From: a bacterium
GTDB lineage: Bacteria > SZUA-79 > Acidulodesulfobacterales > Acidulodesulfobacteraceae
Direction: 5' to 3'
Assembly: GCA_027319095.1 (NCBI GenBank)
Contig: DAHVNW010000006.1
Location: 18,162 to 67,271 of the forward strand
Length of the DNA: 49,110 nt
Part shown: one piece after another, positions 14,523 to 23,410 of the stretch
Layout of the letters: every line of letters starts with the position of its first letter
How positions within the stretch are numbered: position 1 is the first letter of the stretch
Translations under genes and position numbers: made by a program
The notes under the pieces: model-generated
What the model saw: the letters and a program-made list of their open reading frames with translations, nothing else
Databases searched by the model: none
What the model was told of the DNA's origin: nothing

Positions 14523-14607
14523 CTTGATAAAAATTTCAAAAACCAAGCAATAGAGAAAATAAAGGTCACAGGTAAAAAACATTTTAGATTTTAAATAAGG
14601 AGGCAAC

Positions 14608-15072
14608 ATGCAAGGTAACGAAGAGATTATCAAAAGGCTAAACGCGAGGCTATCAGAGGAACTAACCGCTATAAACCAATATATGGTTCATTCCGAGATG
14701 TGCGATAATTGGGGATACGAATTGCTTCATAAAGAAATAGAAAAACGTGCAATAGACGAAATGAAACATGCAGAGAAAATTATAGGCAGGATTTTGTTTC
14801 TGGAAGGAATCCCCGTAGTGTCAAGTTACAATAAACTTTATATAGGCTCCACGGTAGAGGCGATGCATAAAAATGATAGGATAGCCGAAGAAGGCGCTAT
14901 CAGGTCATATAACGATGACATAAAATACGCTGCCGAGGTTCAAGACAACGGAACTAAGGATTTGCTCCAGTCTATACTCGACGAGGAGGAAGCTCATATC
15001 GACAAACTGGAAGAATATCTCGACCAGATTGAACAGATGGGAATCCAAATATATCTTTCGACATATAAGTAA
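14608..15072 (+). CDS. bfr: Bacterioferritin
   Basis: A 154-aa heme-containing ferritin subunit. The di-iron ferroxidase ligands Glu18, Glu51 and His54 are present at the same numbers as in E. coli Bfr, with Glu and His near 127-130 in DEEEAHIDKLEEYL. Met52 is the expected heme ligand between subunits (DEMKHAEKI). It stores iron as a 24-mer and protects DNA from Fenton chemistry. AAGGAGG lies just before the ATG. It is a single gene after the PqqD-peptide unit; with the Nramp, VIT1-like and Fur genes it forms the iron theme of the window. Confidence 0.95.
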   Translation: MQGNEEIIKRLNARLSEELTAINQYMVHSEMCDNWGYELLHKEIEKRAIDEMKHAEKIIGRILFLEGIPVVSSYNKLYIGSTVEAMHKNDRIAEEGAIRSYNDDIKYAAEVQDNGTKDLLQSILDEEEAHIDKLEEYLDQIEQMGIQIYLSTYK

Positions 15073-15150
15073 GTAATGACCGATATTAAATCACAATTTT
15101 ACCGGTTTGTCTTACATTGGCGTCATAAAATTAATATAAATAGCAGTAAT

Positions 15151-15300
15151 CATAAGCTTATATTCAAGCCATGTTATAGGACATTTAACGTTAAAAATGG
15201 ACTCTACTGCTAAGATTCCTATCATCAGGAGATGAATCATCCTGAACCTAAAATTACTTATCAGCATCAGCCCAGAAAAAAATCTATTATTAAAAGCGGT
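15151..15300 (-). pseudogene. Decayed partial copy of the DUF2784 gene
   Basis: The stretch resembles 16743-16885 inside the intact DUF2784 gene: the shared runs include AGCTTATATTCAAGCCATGT and GATTCCTATCAT, with AGGAGATGAATCA then CCTGAAC. Substitutions and small gaps are scattered and no frame stays open. It covers only the middle of the gene. It is a degenerate relic in the 15073-15474 gap, on the same strand as the intact copy, with the aldo-keto reductase gene between them. The rest of that gap shows nothing. Confidence 0.7.
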
Positions 15301-15474
15301 AAAGAGAAAATTTAATTTACACTCTTTTCTATCAAATAAAAATACCTTAAATTAACTATACAAAATTATTATGGAAAAGGCTTAAAATCTAAAGAAATGT
15401 GCGGTTATAAAGTAAAATAATACATTATAATATTACGAATAATTTTTATTATTTAAAACTTGGGGGGTATTTGT

Positions 15475-16524
15475 ATGCTTTATGCAAGCATAGGAAATAG
15501 CGGCTTAAAGGTTTCAAGGCTTTGTTTTGGAACTATGACGTTTGGGTTTAAATTTAGGAATATAGGTGCGGTTGGACAGGATGATGCAAATATTATGATT
15601 AAAAAGGCTTACGAATCAGGAATAAATTTTTTCGATACAGCCGATATGTATTCATTCGGACAGTCGGAAGAAATACTCGGTAACTCTTTAAAAACTCTAA
15701 GCGTTCCGAGGGAAAAATTCGTTATAGCCACAAAGGTTCGTTCGCCTTTAAGCGAAGAAGCTATTAACGGTACAGGTGATTTTAACAATGCTGGTCTTTC
15801 AAGAAAACATATTATTGAAGGCTGCAATAACAGCCTAAAAAGATTAAAAACGGACTATATAGATCTATACCAGGTTCACGGCTGGGATATATCCTGCAGG
15901 TTGGAAGAAACGCTTGAAGCCCTTAACGATCTGGTAAGACAGGGGAAAGTTTTGTATCTCGGCGTTTCAAACTGGACCGCAAGGCATATTATGAAGGCTC
16001 TGTATTCAGCCAAAGCTAAAGGTTTCAGCCGTTTCGTTTCTCTTCAGGCATATTATTCGCTTGCCGCACGTGATTTGGAACACGAACTTCTTCCTTTGTG
16101 CAACGAAGAAGGGCTCGGCGTTCTTCCATGGTCGCCGTTGTCCGGCGGATTTTTAACGGGCAAATATACCCGTCAAAATCCCAAGCCTGCAGGCGCAAGA
16201 AGAAGCGAATTCAATTTTCCGCCAGTCGATGAAAGAGGATATGACGCAATCGACGTGTTGTCCGAAATATCAAAAAATAAAAATATATCTATTCCGCAGT
16301 TGTCCCTCGCGTGGCTTTTGACTCAAAAAGGAATAACTTCCGTTATTATAGGCGCAAATAAGATGTCGCAGCTCGAAGACAATCTCGAATCAGTCAAAGT
16401 AAATTTAACGCAGGATGAAATTTCTAAACTATCTGACATTACAATGCCAAAAAAATTATATCCTCAATGGATGGTCGAATGGCAAAATGCTAGGAAATCG
16501 CTTAATCCCGATGAATTTAAATAA
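15475..16524 (+). CDS. Aldo/keto reductase
   Basis: About 349 aa, an AKR TIM-barrel enzyme of the YajO/YakC-like kind. NFFDTADMYSFGQSEEILG carries the catalytic Asp and Tyr, FVIATKV the Lys, and IDLYQVHGWD the His position. LAWLLTQKGITSVIIGANKM forms the NADPH-binding end. It reduces carbonyl compounds with NADPH; substrate unknown. ATG 15475 is chosen because a GGGGGG run sits 7 nt upstream; a TTG at 15460 would place that run inside the gene. It lies between the DUF2784 relic and the intact DUF2784 gene. Confidence 0.92.
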   Translation: MLYASIGNSGLKVSRLCFGTMTFGFKFRNIGAVGQDDANIMIKKAYESGINFFDTADMYSFGQSEEILGNSLKTLSVPREKFVIATKVRSPLSEEAINGTGDFNNAGLSRKHIIEGCNNSLKRLKTDYIDLYQVHGWDISCRLEETLEALNDLVRQGKVLYLGVSNWTARHIMKALYSAKAKGFSRFVSLQAYYSLAARDLEHELLPLCNEEGLGVLPWSPLSGGFLTGKYTRQNPKPAGARRSEFNFPPVDERGYDAIDVLSEISKNKNISIPQLSLAWLLTQKGITSVIIGANKMSQLEDNLESVKVNLTQDEISKLSDITMPKKLYPQWMVEWQNARKSLNPDEFK

Positions 16525-16564
16525 AAAGATACCCTATAATCGGTATTTACATTTCCGGAATCTG

Positions 16565-16978
16565 CTATAGAAGAGATTTTTTTCTTGAAAAAACAGGCGG
16601 TATTATAAACCATGTAATAACGACGAGCAGTCCAAATGCTATATATATTGCGTTAAACAGCCAAACCGGAAAATTATAATACAAAACTTCATCGGCAATT
16701 CCAGCTATAAAAGGTACTGAGCCGTGCTTTATATGGTCTAACGACATTAGCTTATATTCAAGCCATGTTAGAGGGCATTCAAAGTTAAAAATAGATTCTG
16801 CCGCTACGATTCCTATCATTAGGAGATGAATCAGCCTGAACGTAAAATTCCTTATCCAGTTCCAGCCTGTAAAAAAACCGATTACTATAAATAAAAACCC
16901 GATTACTATAAATAAAGCATAAAGCAGGTGAATAACGTAAACCGAAGATATCGCAATATAGTAAAACTCTTTAGTCAT
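16565..16978 (-). CDS. DUF2784-family membrane protein
   Basis: A 137-aa inner-membrane protein with about four helices and the DUF2784 hallmarks: HLLYALFIVIGF in helix 1, LIHLLMIGIVAAESIFNFECPLTWLE across helix 2 and the conserved CPLT loop, and LYYNFPVWL later. Function unknown. FIVIGFLFIVIGFF near residues 23-36 comes from two nearly identical DNA units at about 16873-16916, a small local duplication within helix 1. A GGTGA site precedes the ATG. A decayed partial copy lies 1.4 kb away at 15151-15300. Confidence 0.8.
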   Translation of the reverse strand: MTKEFYYIAISSVYVIHLLYALFIVIGFLFIVIGFFTGWNWIRNFTFRLIHLLMIGIVAAESIFNFECPLTWLEYKLMSLDHIKHGSVPFIAGIADEVLYYNFPVWLFNAIYIAFGLLVVITWFIIPPVFSRKKSLL

Positions 16979-17172
16979 AATTTCACCCGTAAGTATATAA
17001 GCGCAACTGCGCTATTATAAGGTCAGACCGTATTTAAATAAAAGCATAATTTAAATATAACATATAAAAAAATAATTTAAGAAACGTTTCATTCGCCGGT
17101 TTATTTATGCTATAATAAAATTTCGCCATATATAAAATATAACATATAATATAAATAAAGGGTTTTTTACCG

Positions 17173-18126
17173 ATGATAATAGTTACGGGAGGAGCCGGAT
17201 TTATAGGCTCTAACATTATCGAAGCGCTTAATAAAAGGGGCGAGTCCAATATTTTGGCCGTGGATAATTTAACCAACGGGCGTAAAATGCATAACTTGTC
17301 CGACCTAAATATTTTAGATTATATGGATAAAGAGGATTTTATTGTAAATATTAAATCCGGATATGATTTCGGCAATATTTCAGCCGTTTTCCACGAAGGG
17401 GCTTGTTCTTCTACCGCTGAGTGGGACGGAAGATTCATAATGAGAAATAACTTCGAATATTCCAAGGAGCTGTTAAAATGGTGCCAAAATGTAGGAGCCC
17501 AATATATTTACGCTTCGTCTGCTTCCGTTTACGGGACAGGAAAAAACGGGTTCGTTGAAGACAGGGCTTGCGAATTACCCATAAATATGTATGCTTATTC
17601 AAAATTTCAATTTGACCAGTATGTCAGAAGCATAATTAAAAAATCGCGCTATCAGATTGTAGGATTTCGCTATTTTAATGTTTATGGTTCCCGCGAATCC
17701 CATAAAGGGACAATGTCCAGCGTTATATATCATTTTAATAACCAAATTACAACCAACGGAAAAGCTTTTCTCTTCGAGGGCACGGCAGGATACGGAAACG
17801 GCGGACAAAAGCGCGATTTTGTTTACGTAGAGGACTGCGCAAACGTCAATTTATGGTTTATGGACAATCCCCGTATGTCCGGAATATTTAATCTTGGGAC
17901 GGGAGAGGCAAGATCCTTCAACGACGTAGCAAACGCCGTGATAAAATATCATGGCAAAGGTAAAACCGAGTATATCCCTTTCCCTGAATATCTTAAAGGC
18001 GCTTATCAAAGCTTTACGGAGGCAAATATTTCGGAATTGCGAAACGCCGGTTACGACGCGCCTTTTCATTCGTTAGAAGAAGGGGTAAAAAAATATTTGG
18101 ACATGCTTAATCTTGACCATCCATAG
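17173..18126 (+). CDS. hldD: ADP-L-glycero-D-manno-heptose 6-epimerase
   Basis: A 317-aa extended SDR enzyme that converts ADP-D-glycero- to ADP-L-glycero-manno-heptose for the LPS inner core. VTGGAGFIGSNIIEALN is the NAD(P) motif, HEGACSSTAEWDGRFIMRNN matches the HldD substrate segment, YASSASVYG the catalytic Ser region, and MYAYSKFQFDQYV the Tyr-x-x-x-Lys. Late blocks are RYFNVYGSRE and GGQKRDFVYVEDCA. Length matches E. coli RfaD (310). Other heptose genes (hldE, gmhA, gmhB) are not in the window. It shows the cell has an LPS-bearing outer membrane. Confidence 0.95.
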   Translation: MIIVTGGAGFIGSNIIEALNKRGESNILAVDNLTNGRKMHNLSDLNILDYMDKEDFIVNIKSGYDFGNISAVFHEGACSSTAEWDGRFIMRNNFEYSKELLKWCQNVGAQYIYASSASVYGTGKNGFVEDRACELPINMYAYSKFQFDQYVRSIIKKSRYQIVGFRYFNVYGSRESHKGTMSSVIYHFNNQITTNGKAFLFEGTAGYGNGGQKRDFVYVEDCANVNLWFMDNPRMSGIFNLGTGEARSFNDVANAVIKYHGKGKTEYIPFPEYLKGAYQSFTEANISELRNAGYDAPFHSLEEGVKKYLDMLNLDHP

Positions 18127-18149
18127 TATACAGAAAATATTGAAGCATA

Positions 18150-18223
18150 TAGATATAAAACCCCATGCATCAAAGGGATGGCTAGCCGTTTTATCGGGGC
18201 TTTCCGGCAAACGCCGAAAATAA
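18150..18223. other. Hairpin-rich leader ahead of the copper-chaperone-like gene
   Basis: CCCC near 18161 can pair with GGGG near 18198, enclosing the palindrome GGCTAGCC near 18181-18188; CGGCAAACGCCG follows near 18207-18218. The stretch is more GC-rich than its surroundings. It could be a terminator for hldD or a structured leader. No known riboswitch consensus was recognised. Confidence 0.35.
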
Positions 18224-18258
18224 ATTAGATAAAAATAAGTAAAATAGGAGACATTTAA

Positions 18259-18486
18259 ATGAAAGAAATAAGGATAAAAGTTGAAGGCATGACCTGCGAA
18301 CACTGCGCTGCAAGGGTTAATAAATTCTTAAAGGAAGTTAAAGGGGTCAAGGAAATAAATACCGTGTTAAAAGAAAATATTTCTTATGTAACGGCGGACG
18401 ATGAAATTTCAATGGAAAACATGCAAAATGCCATTAGAGAAGCAGGTTATACGCCTGGCAAATTAGAATCGATAGAAAAAAAATAA
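18259..18486 (+). CDS. HMA-domain metal chaperone (CopZ-like)
   Basis: A 75-aa single heavy-metal-associated domain: GMTCEHCAARV places the metal-binding Cys13-x-x-Cys16 in the usual first loop, with a ferredoxin-like beta-alpha-beta-beta-alpha-beta pattern and the standard length. Such proteins carry Cu(I) to P-type ATPases; no such ATPase is in the window. AGGAG precedes the ATG. It lies between hldD and the convergent rsmG gene. Confidence 0.92.
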   Translation: MKEIRIKVEGMTCEHCAARVNKFLKEVKGVKEINTVLKENISYVTADDEISMENMQNAIREAGYTPGKLESIEKK

Positions 18487-18498
18487 CGGCGAACCGGC

Positions 18499-19266
18499 TT
18501 AAGCGGCGCCTGAGAGCGCATTGGAATCGGATAGCGGCCGTTTTGATTTTGAAGCGGCTATAATTTTAGCTATCAGCCTGAAACCAGTTTTTTTATTTGA
18601 ATAATCTAAATGTTCCGTTTTATAAAATAATATACGGTCTAAAAATAAAAACTTGGATTTATATTTAAAATCTATGATTTTTTTAACTTCTTTTATTTCC
18701 GATAAAAACAAATATAAATCGGTATTTCTTTGAAAATTCAATTTTTCGATTAAATTTATAAGTTCTGCCGCGTTAAAAGCGGCTCTTGTAACTATTGCGT
18801 CTATGTTTTCATTAAAGCCGAAAGAAAAAATATTTAAATTGACGCAGTTAAAATTGAATAAATTTAATATTCTTGCAATGTTTTTTTGAAATGCGCATTT
18901 TTTTGAAACGGATTCGACGGAAATTATATTTAAAGACGGATTTAACACATTAAGAACTAATCCCGGAAATCCGGCGCCCGAACCTATATCGATTATATAC
19001 CTTATCTTTTTGTCCAAAATTTTAAATAAAAATGCGCCGTCGATAATATGCTTTTTTATAAACCCGTTCTCGTCCGTTATTGCCGTTATATTTATTTTTT
19101 TATTCCATTCGACAATCTCTTTATATAAAATATAAAATTTATCCAGCCTTTCCCTGCCGTGTTCTATATATTCTGGCATTATCTCAAAGTTTTTTAAATA
19201 CCTTTCTATTTTATCGGCAAATATTTTTTTCGGATTTGATTTATTAGCATGGTTTGTTTTATTCAT
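18499..19266 (-). CDS. rsmG: 16S rRNA (guanine-527-N7)-methyltransferase
   Basis: A 255-aa RsmG/GidB protein that methylates G527 of 16S rRNA with SAM. NKKINITAITDENGFIKKHIIDG is the family N-terminal block, YIIDIGSGAGFPGLVLNVL the SAM motif, and VTRAAFNAAELINLI follows. It is longer than E. coli RsmG (207), with an N-terminal Lys-rich extension and a C-terminal Ser/Arg tail. gidB commonly sits near parAB and the replication origin; here parA begins about 3.4 kb away. Confidence 0.93.
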   Translation of the reverse strand: MNKTNHANKSNPKKIFADKIERYLKNFEIMPEYIEHGRERLDKFYILYKEIVEWNKKINITAITDENGFIKKHIIDGAFLFKILDKKIRYIIDIGSGAGFPGLVLNVLNPSLNIISVESVSKKCAFQKNIARILNLFNFNCVNLNIFSFGFNENIDAIVTRAAFNAAELINLIEKLNFQRNTDLYLFLSEIKEVKKIIDFKYKSKFLFLDRILFYKTEHLDYSNKKTGFRLIAKIIAASKSKRPLSDSNALSGAA

Positions 19267-19372
19267 TTAGGTTATATTTTATTGAATAACTGATTTTGTT
19301 TATGGTATTCTATGGTAATTATAATATTATAATTTAAATTAATCAGAAATAAAAAGCAAGCAGAACAAAAAA

Positions 19373-20860
19373 ATGGAAAAAATTTCGACTAACGCAATTA
19401 ACGCAATAAGTGTTCGCTTTGCGCCTAGCCCTACCGGCAATCTTCACATAGGCGGAATAAGAACTGCCTTGTTTAATTATCTTTTTGCATTAAAAAACGG
19501 CGGAAGGTTTGTTTTAAGAATAGACGATACGGATAGGACTAGAAGCAAAAAAGAATACGAAGAAGCTATCGTGGAAGATTTAAAATGGTTCGATTTAAAA
19601 TGGGACGAGTTTTACAGACAGTCGGAAAGAATTTCCATTTACGAAAAATATCTTGATATTTTAATAGAAAACGGTTTAGTTTATGAATGTTATTGCAAGG
19701 AAGACGAGATTCTAAAATCGAAGGAAATTGCCGTTAATTCTAAAAAGCCTTACATATATAACGGAAAATGTTTGAATATTTCGCAATCCGAAAAAGAAAA
19801 ACTTAAAGCCATCTTTAAAGAAAAAGGCATATATCCTTCCATTCGGCTAAACATAGCGGAAATTTTGAGAAGAAATTACGATTACGCAGCAGTAGAATTC
19901 GACGATGCCGTTCACGGCAGGCTTTCCTTTAATCCAAAGCTATTCGGAGATTTTATTTTAAAAACCGAAAAAAATAGGTTTACGTATAATTTTGCTTCAA
20001 TTATAGACGATTACGATTTAAACATCACGCATGTAATAAGAGGCGAGGACCATCTGAGCAACACTCCCAAACAGATTCTGATTCTTAAGGCTCTTGAAAA
20101 AAAACCGCCTGTTTTTGCCCACATTTCCCTTTTATACGGCAAAGACGGGAAAATTATGTCTAAACGCGATGCCGCATCTAATATTAAATATTATCTGGAA
20201 GAAGGGTATCTTCCAAAAGCGATATTAAATTATCTTGCTATAACCGGCAATACTTTTACCGTTTACGATACCCGGAACGGCAACCGCCATGCTTTTGAAA
20301 AAGAGATATTTCATGATGTTTATGGAATGGCGGAACTTTTAGATATTCAAAAAGCAAAAAGCTCGAGCGCGATATTCAACGAAGATAAGTTAAAATTTAT
20401 TAACGAAAAGCATCTCGCCGTTTTGTCCGCAGAGGAATTAAAAAATATTTTGACCGAAAAATTTCGAGCTGCGCAGGCAATAGAAAAGCTTGAGGCGGAA
20501 TACGGGAAAGATTTATCTCTAAAAATAATCGGGTTTTTAAAAAATGAATTTAAAACCGTCAGTGAAATTTTAAAAGAATTAGAAATATTTTTTGACGGCT
20601 TTACTATTAATTTAAACGGCATTAAATACGATGACGAATTAAGGCGGTCGCTTTTGAACAACCTTCTAAACCTTAATGATTTCGACGAAAATTCAATAAA
20701 AAACGTAATAAAGGAAACCGCTTCGCAAAATAAAAAAGCCGTCAAGGAGTGTTACGAAGCATTAAGGCTTTTTATAACCGGCAGGTTAGACGGACCTTCC
20801 ATATTAAAAATCACAGGATTTCTGGGCAAAGGAAAGATTATTAAAAGGCTTTTTTTGTAA
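19373..20860 (+). CDS. gltX: Glutamyl-tRNA synthetase
   Basis: A 495-aa class I synthetase that charges tRNA-Glu. FAPSPTGNLHIGGIRTALFN holds the HIGH motif (His25-Ile-Gly-Gly) and KIMSKRDAASN is the KMSKS loop. CYCKEDE plus YIYNGKC in the acceptor-binding insert give the Cys/Tyr/Cys zinc pattern of bacterial enzymes. The C-terminal anticodon domain is helical and Lys-rich. It diverges from rsmG. No second gltX is seen here, so tRNA-Gln specificity cannot be judged. Confidence 0.96.
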   Translation: MEKISTNAINAISVRFAPSPTGNLHIGGIRTALFNYLFALKNGGRFVLRIDDTDRTRSKKEYEEAIVEDLKWFDLKWDEFYRQSERISIYEKYLDILIENGLVYECYCKEDEILKSKEIAVNSKKPYIYNGKCLNISQSEKEKLKAIFKEKGIYPSIRLNIAEILRRNYDYAAVEFDDAVHGRLSFNPKLFGDFILKTEKNRFTYNFASIIDDYDLNITHVIRGEDHLSNTPKQILILKALEKKPPVFAHISLLYGKDGKIMSKRDAASNIKYYLEEGYLPKAILNYLAITGNTFTVYDTRNGNRHAFEKEIFHDVYGMAELLDIQKAKSSSAIFNEDKLKFINEKHLAVLSAEELKNILTEKFRAAQAIEKLEAEYGKDLSLKIIGFLKNEFKTVSEILKELEIFFDGFTINLNGIKYDDELRRSLLNNLLNLNDFDENSIKNVIKETASQNKKAVKECYEALRLFITGRLDGPSILKITGFLGKGKIIKRLFL

Positions 20861-20916
20861 TGGTTTGTTTATTAATTAATTATTAAGTTAATTTTTATTT
20901 AAGGGCGGGCAGATAT

Positions 20917-21627
20917 TTGGATCCTCTAAAAAAATTTCATAATGAAGACTGGCACACGCCGGAAGGCAGGCTTATAAGAGAGTTTGTATTCGGCATAAAC
21001 GATGGATTAGTTACTACGGTAGGTTTTATTGCAGGGGTTACCGGCGCGTTGATAAACCTAAAAATAGTTCTTATGTCTGGTATGGCTGAAATTGTTGCGG
21101 GAACGGTTTCGATGTTTTTTGGAGCATATCTCGCAACGAAATCGCAGAACGAATTTTATCGGAAAGAAATTAATAGGGAAATGAGGGAAATTAAAGAGAA
21201 TCCACGCCATGAAATAGAGGAGATTTACGAAATTTATCAGGACAAAGGTTTTGCTAAATCCGAGATAGACCCTATAGTCAAAAAACTTATGTCCGATAAA
21301 AAAATATTGCTGGATTTTATGATAAAGGACGAACTTGGAATAAGCAAGGATTATTACGAAAACCCTTTCAAAATAGCATCTTATACAGGTTTATCTTTTT
21401 TGGCGGGAGGCATTCCGCCGCTGATTCCATTTTTCTTTATACGGCATTCTTTTACCGCGGCCGGATTTTCGATAATTTTATCGATTTTGGTTCTTGTTTT
21501 TACGGGACTTGCCAAAGCCAAAGTTACTAAAACCGGCAGGATTAAAAGCGCGCTCGAAATGTTATTGATTGGCGGAGCCGCAGTGGCTACTGGATTTATC
21601 TGCGGAAGGCTTATAACGTTAATATGA
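20917..21627 (+). CDS. VIT1/CCC1-family Fe/Mn transporter
   Basis: A 236-aa membrane protein of the vacuolar iron transporter family: REFVFGINDGLVTTVGFIAG in helix 1, GMAEIVAGTVSMFFGAYLATKSQNEFYRKE in helix 2 and the start of the cytosolic metal-binding helices, an acidic linker and three C-terminal helices. Bacterial members export or sequester Fe(II) or Mn(II). Translation appears to begin at TTG 20917, just before the conserved HNEDWH segment, with GGGCGGG upstream. Together with Nramp import and bacterioferritin it suggests active iron handling. Confidence 0.9.
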   Translation: MDPLKKFHNEDWHTPEGRLIREFVFGINDGLVTTVGFIAGVTGALINLKIVLMSGMAEIVAGTVSMFFGAYLATKSQNEFYRKEINREMREIKENPRHEIEEIYEIYQDKGFAKSEIDPIVKKLMSDKKILLDFMIKDELGISKDYYENPFKIASYTGLSFLAGGIPPLIPFFFIRHSFTAAGFSIILSILVLVFTGLAKAKVTKTGRIKSALEMLLIGGAAVATGFICGRLITLI

Positions 21628-21649
21628 TATATATCAAACAATAATAAAT

Positions 21650-22501
21650 ATGATAGTTTTAACATTTTCGTGTCCCGATAAAAAAGGCATAGTGGCTTCC
21701 GTTTCGAGAATACTTTTTGAAAACGGAGCAAATATAATAGAATCGAGCCAATTTTCTACAAATTATACGAGCAATCCCCATTTTTTTATGCGGATTGTTT
21801 TCGAAACTGAAAGCAGCCGTGAATTATATAGTATAAACCAAAGATTAAAGGAATTCGCTTCAATCTTTAAAGCAGAATTTAAACTTACGGATGCTTCCGT
21901 TAAAAAAAAAGCAGCTATATTTGTTTCTAAAGAAGATCATTGCCTGTATGAACTATTGTGGCAAAAAAGCTCAGGCGATTTATTCCTGGATATCGTTTGC
22001 ATCGTGTCGAATCACAACTCGCTTTTGCACATAGCCCAATCATATGGAGTCCCTTTTATATTTGCGCCTCTTAAAGATAATCAAACCGAACAGGAAAATT
22101 TTATAAAAAAAGAGTTTAAAAGATTAAATTTAGAAATAGATTTTATAATACTTGCAAAATATATGAGAATATTGTCGGGAAATTTTATTGATTCTTTTCA
22201 AAAAAAAATAATTAATATCCATCATTCATTTTTACCATCGTTTCCTGGTGCAAAACCTTACTTTCAGGCGTATAAAAAGGGGGTAAAATTAGTAGGCGCA
22301 ACCGCACATTTCGTAAACGAGAAATTGGACGACGGACCTATCATAGAGCAGGATATAATAAGAATAAATCATGGAGACAATATAGACGAAATTAAAAGAA
22401 AGGGGAAAATAGTCGAAAAATTAGTTCTTGTCAAAGCAGTTAAACTTTTTACCGATGATAGAATATTGGAATACGATAATAAAACTATAATATTTGAATA
22501 G
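21650..22501 (+). CDS. purU: Formyltetrahydrofolate deformylase
   Basis: A 283-aa PurU enzyme that hydrolyses 10-formyl-THF to formate and THF, balancing one-carbon pools. An N-terminal ACT domain (FSCPDKKGIVASVSRILFEN, residues 6-25) is followed by the formyltransferase fold with LAKYMRILS, INIHHSFLPSFPGAKPYFQA (catalytic His) and a late LDDGPIIEQ (catalytic Asp). Length matches E. coli PurU (280). It starts 22 nt after the VIT1-like gene, so the two are probably cotranscribed. Confidence 0.95.
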   Translation: MIVLTFSCPDKKGIVASVSRILFENGANIIESSQFSTNYTSNPHFFMRIVFETESSRELYSINQRLKEFASIFKAEFKLTDASVKKKAAIFVSKEDHCLYELLWQKSSGDLFLDIVCIVSNHNSLLHIAQSYGVPFIFAPLKDNQTEQENFIKKEFKRLNLEIDFIILAKYMRILSGNFIDSFQKKIINIHHSFLPSFPGAKPYFQAYKKGVKLVGATAHFVNEKLDDGPIIEQDIIRINHGDNIDEIKRKGKIVEKLVLVKAVKLFTDDRILEYDNKTIIFE

Positions 22502-22529
22502 CTAATAAACGGACAAATTTTACGATAAA

Positions 22530-22545
22530 TGTTTCACGTGAAACA
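22530..22545. other. parS: parS chromosome-partition site (parA-proximal)
   Basis: An exact TGTTTCACGTGAAACA palindrome 85 bp before parA, identical to the copy at 12534-12549. ParB bound here could both nucleate the partition complex and regulate parAB. Confidence 0.96.
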
Positions 22546-22630
22546 AAACCGTAATAAATTTTTGATTTATAAAATTAATTATTAATGATATAATTTTTTC
22601 GTAAATTAATTTAATTAAAATTTGCTTTAA

Positions 22631-23398
22631 ATGTCTAAAATAATAAGTATTTCTAATCAAAAAGGCGGCGTGGGCAAAACTACAACCGCAGTCAATATAG
22701 CGGCGTGTCTTTCCGCTTACGAGAAAAAAGTCCTGCTGATAGATGCCGACCCGCAGGCAAATGCCACAAGCGGATTAAATATTATCGTCGAAAAACATAA
22801 TCCGTCGCTTTACGAATGTCTCACTGGCCAATCCAGCGTTTATAACGCTGTTTATGCGACGCAAATGAAAAATCTTTTTATGATACCTGCGACTTCCGAT
22901 CTTGCCGGAATAGAAGTAGAACTTGTCAATATGGATGAAAGAGAATATTTTTTTAAAAAAAAAATAATAGATGAAATTAAAAACGATTACGATTATATTT
23001 TTATAGACACCCCGCCTTCGCTTGGACTTATTACTATTAATGCGCTTACCGCTTCGGACAGCGTTTTAATTCCTATGCAATGCGAATATTATTCCTTAGA
23101 AGGCATATCGAGGCTTATGCAGACCATCAAACTCGTCAACCAGCGTCTTAACAAAACCTTGCATATAGAAGGAGTTCTGTTTACCATGTTCGACGGAAGG
23201 GTTAACCTTACAAATCAGATAGTCGGTGAGGTTAAAAAATATTTCGGACAAAAAATTTATGAAAACGTTATACCCAGAAATGTTAAGCTGCCGGAAAGTT
23301 CAAGCTTTGGAAAGCCGATAATTTTATACGATATAAATTCAAAAGGGGCAGTATATTATATAGAATTAACCAAGGAATTTTTATTAAAAGCATCATAA
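22631..23398 (+). CDS. parA: Chromosome-partitioning ATPase ParA/Soj
   Basis: A 255-aa Walker-type ATPase. ISNQKGGVGKTTTAVNIAA is the deviant Walker A motif (residues 6-24), LIDADPQANATSG the A' motif, and YIFIDTPPSLGLITINAL the Walker B region. It binds nucleoid DNA as an ATP dimer and moves ParB-parS complexes. The short N terminus without a helix-turn-helix marks the chromosomal Soj type. It lies 12 nt before parB. Confidence 0.96.
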   Translation: MSKIISISNQKGGVGKTTTAVNIAACLSAYEKKVLLIDADPQANATSGLNIIVEKHNPSLYECLTGQSSVYNAVYATQMKNLFMIPATSDLAGIEVELVNMDEREYFFKKKIIDEIKNDYDYIFIDTPPSLGLITINALTASDSVLIPMQCEYYSLEGISRLMQTIKLVNQRLNKTLHIEGVLFTMFDGRVNLTNQIVGEVKKYFGQKIYENVIPRNVKLPESSSFGKPIILYDINSKGAVYYIELTKEFLLKAS

Positions 23399-23410
23399 AA
23401 GAAGATAATT

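Noticed and set aside
18150-18223. Possible c-di-GMP (GEMM) or other riboswitch before the HMA-domain gene
   Set aside because: Stems are present but the conserved bases of GEMM, fluoride, NiCo and cobalamin riboswitches that I can recall do not line up.
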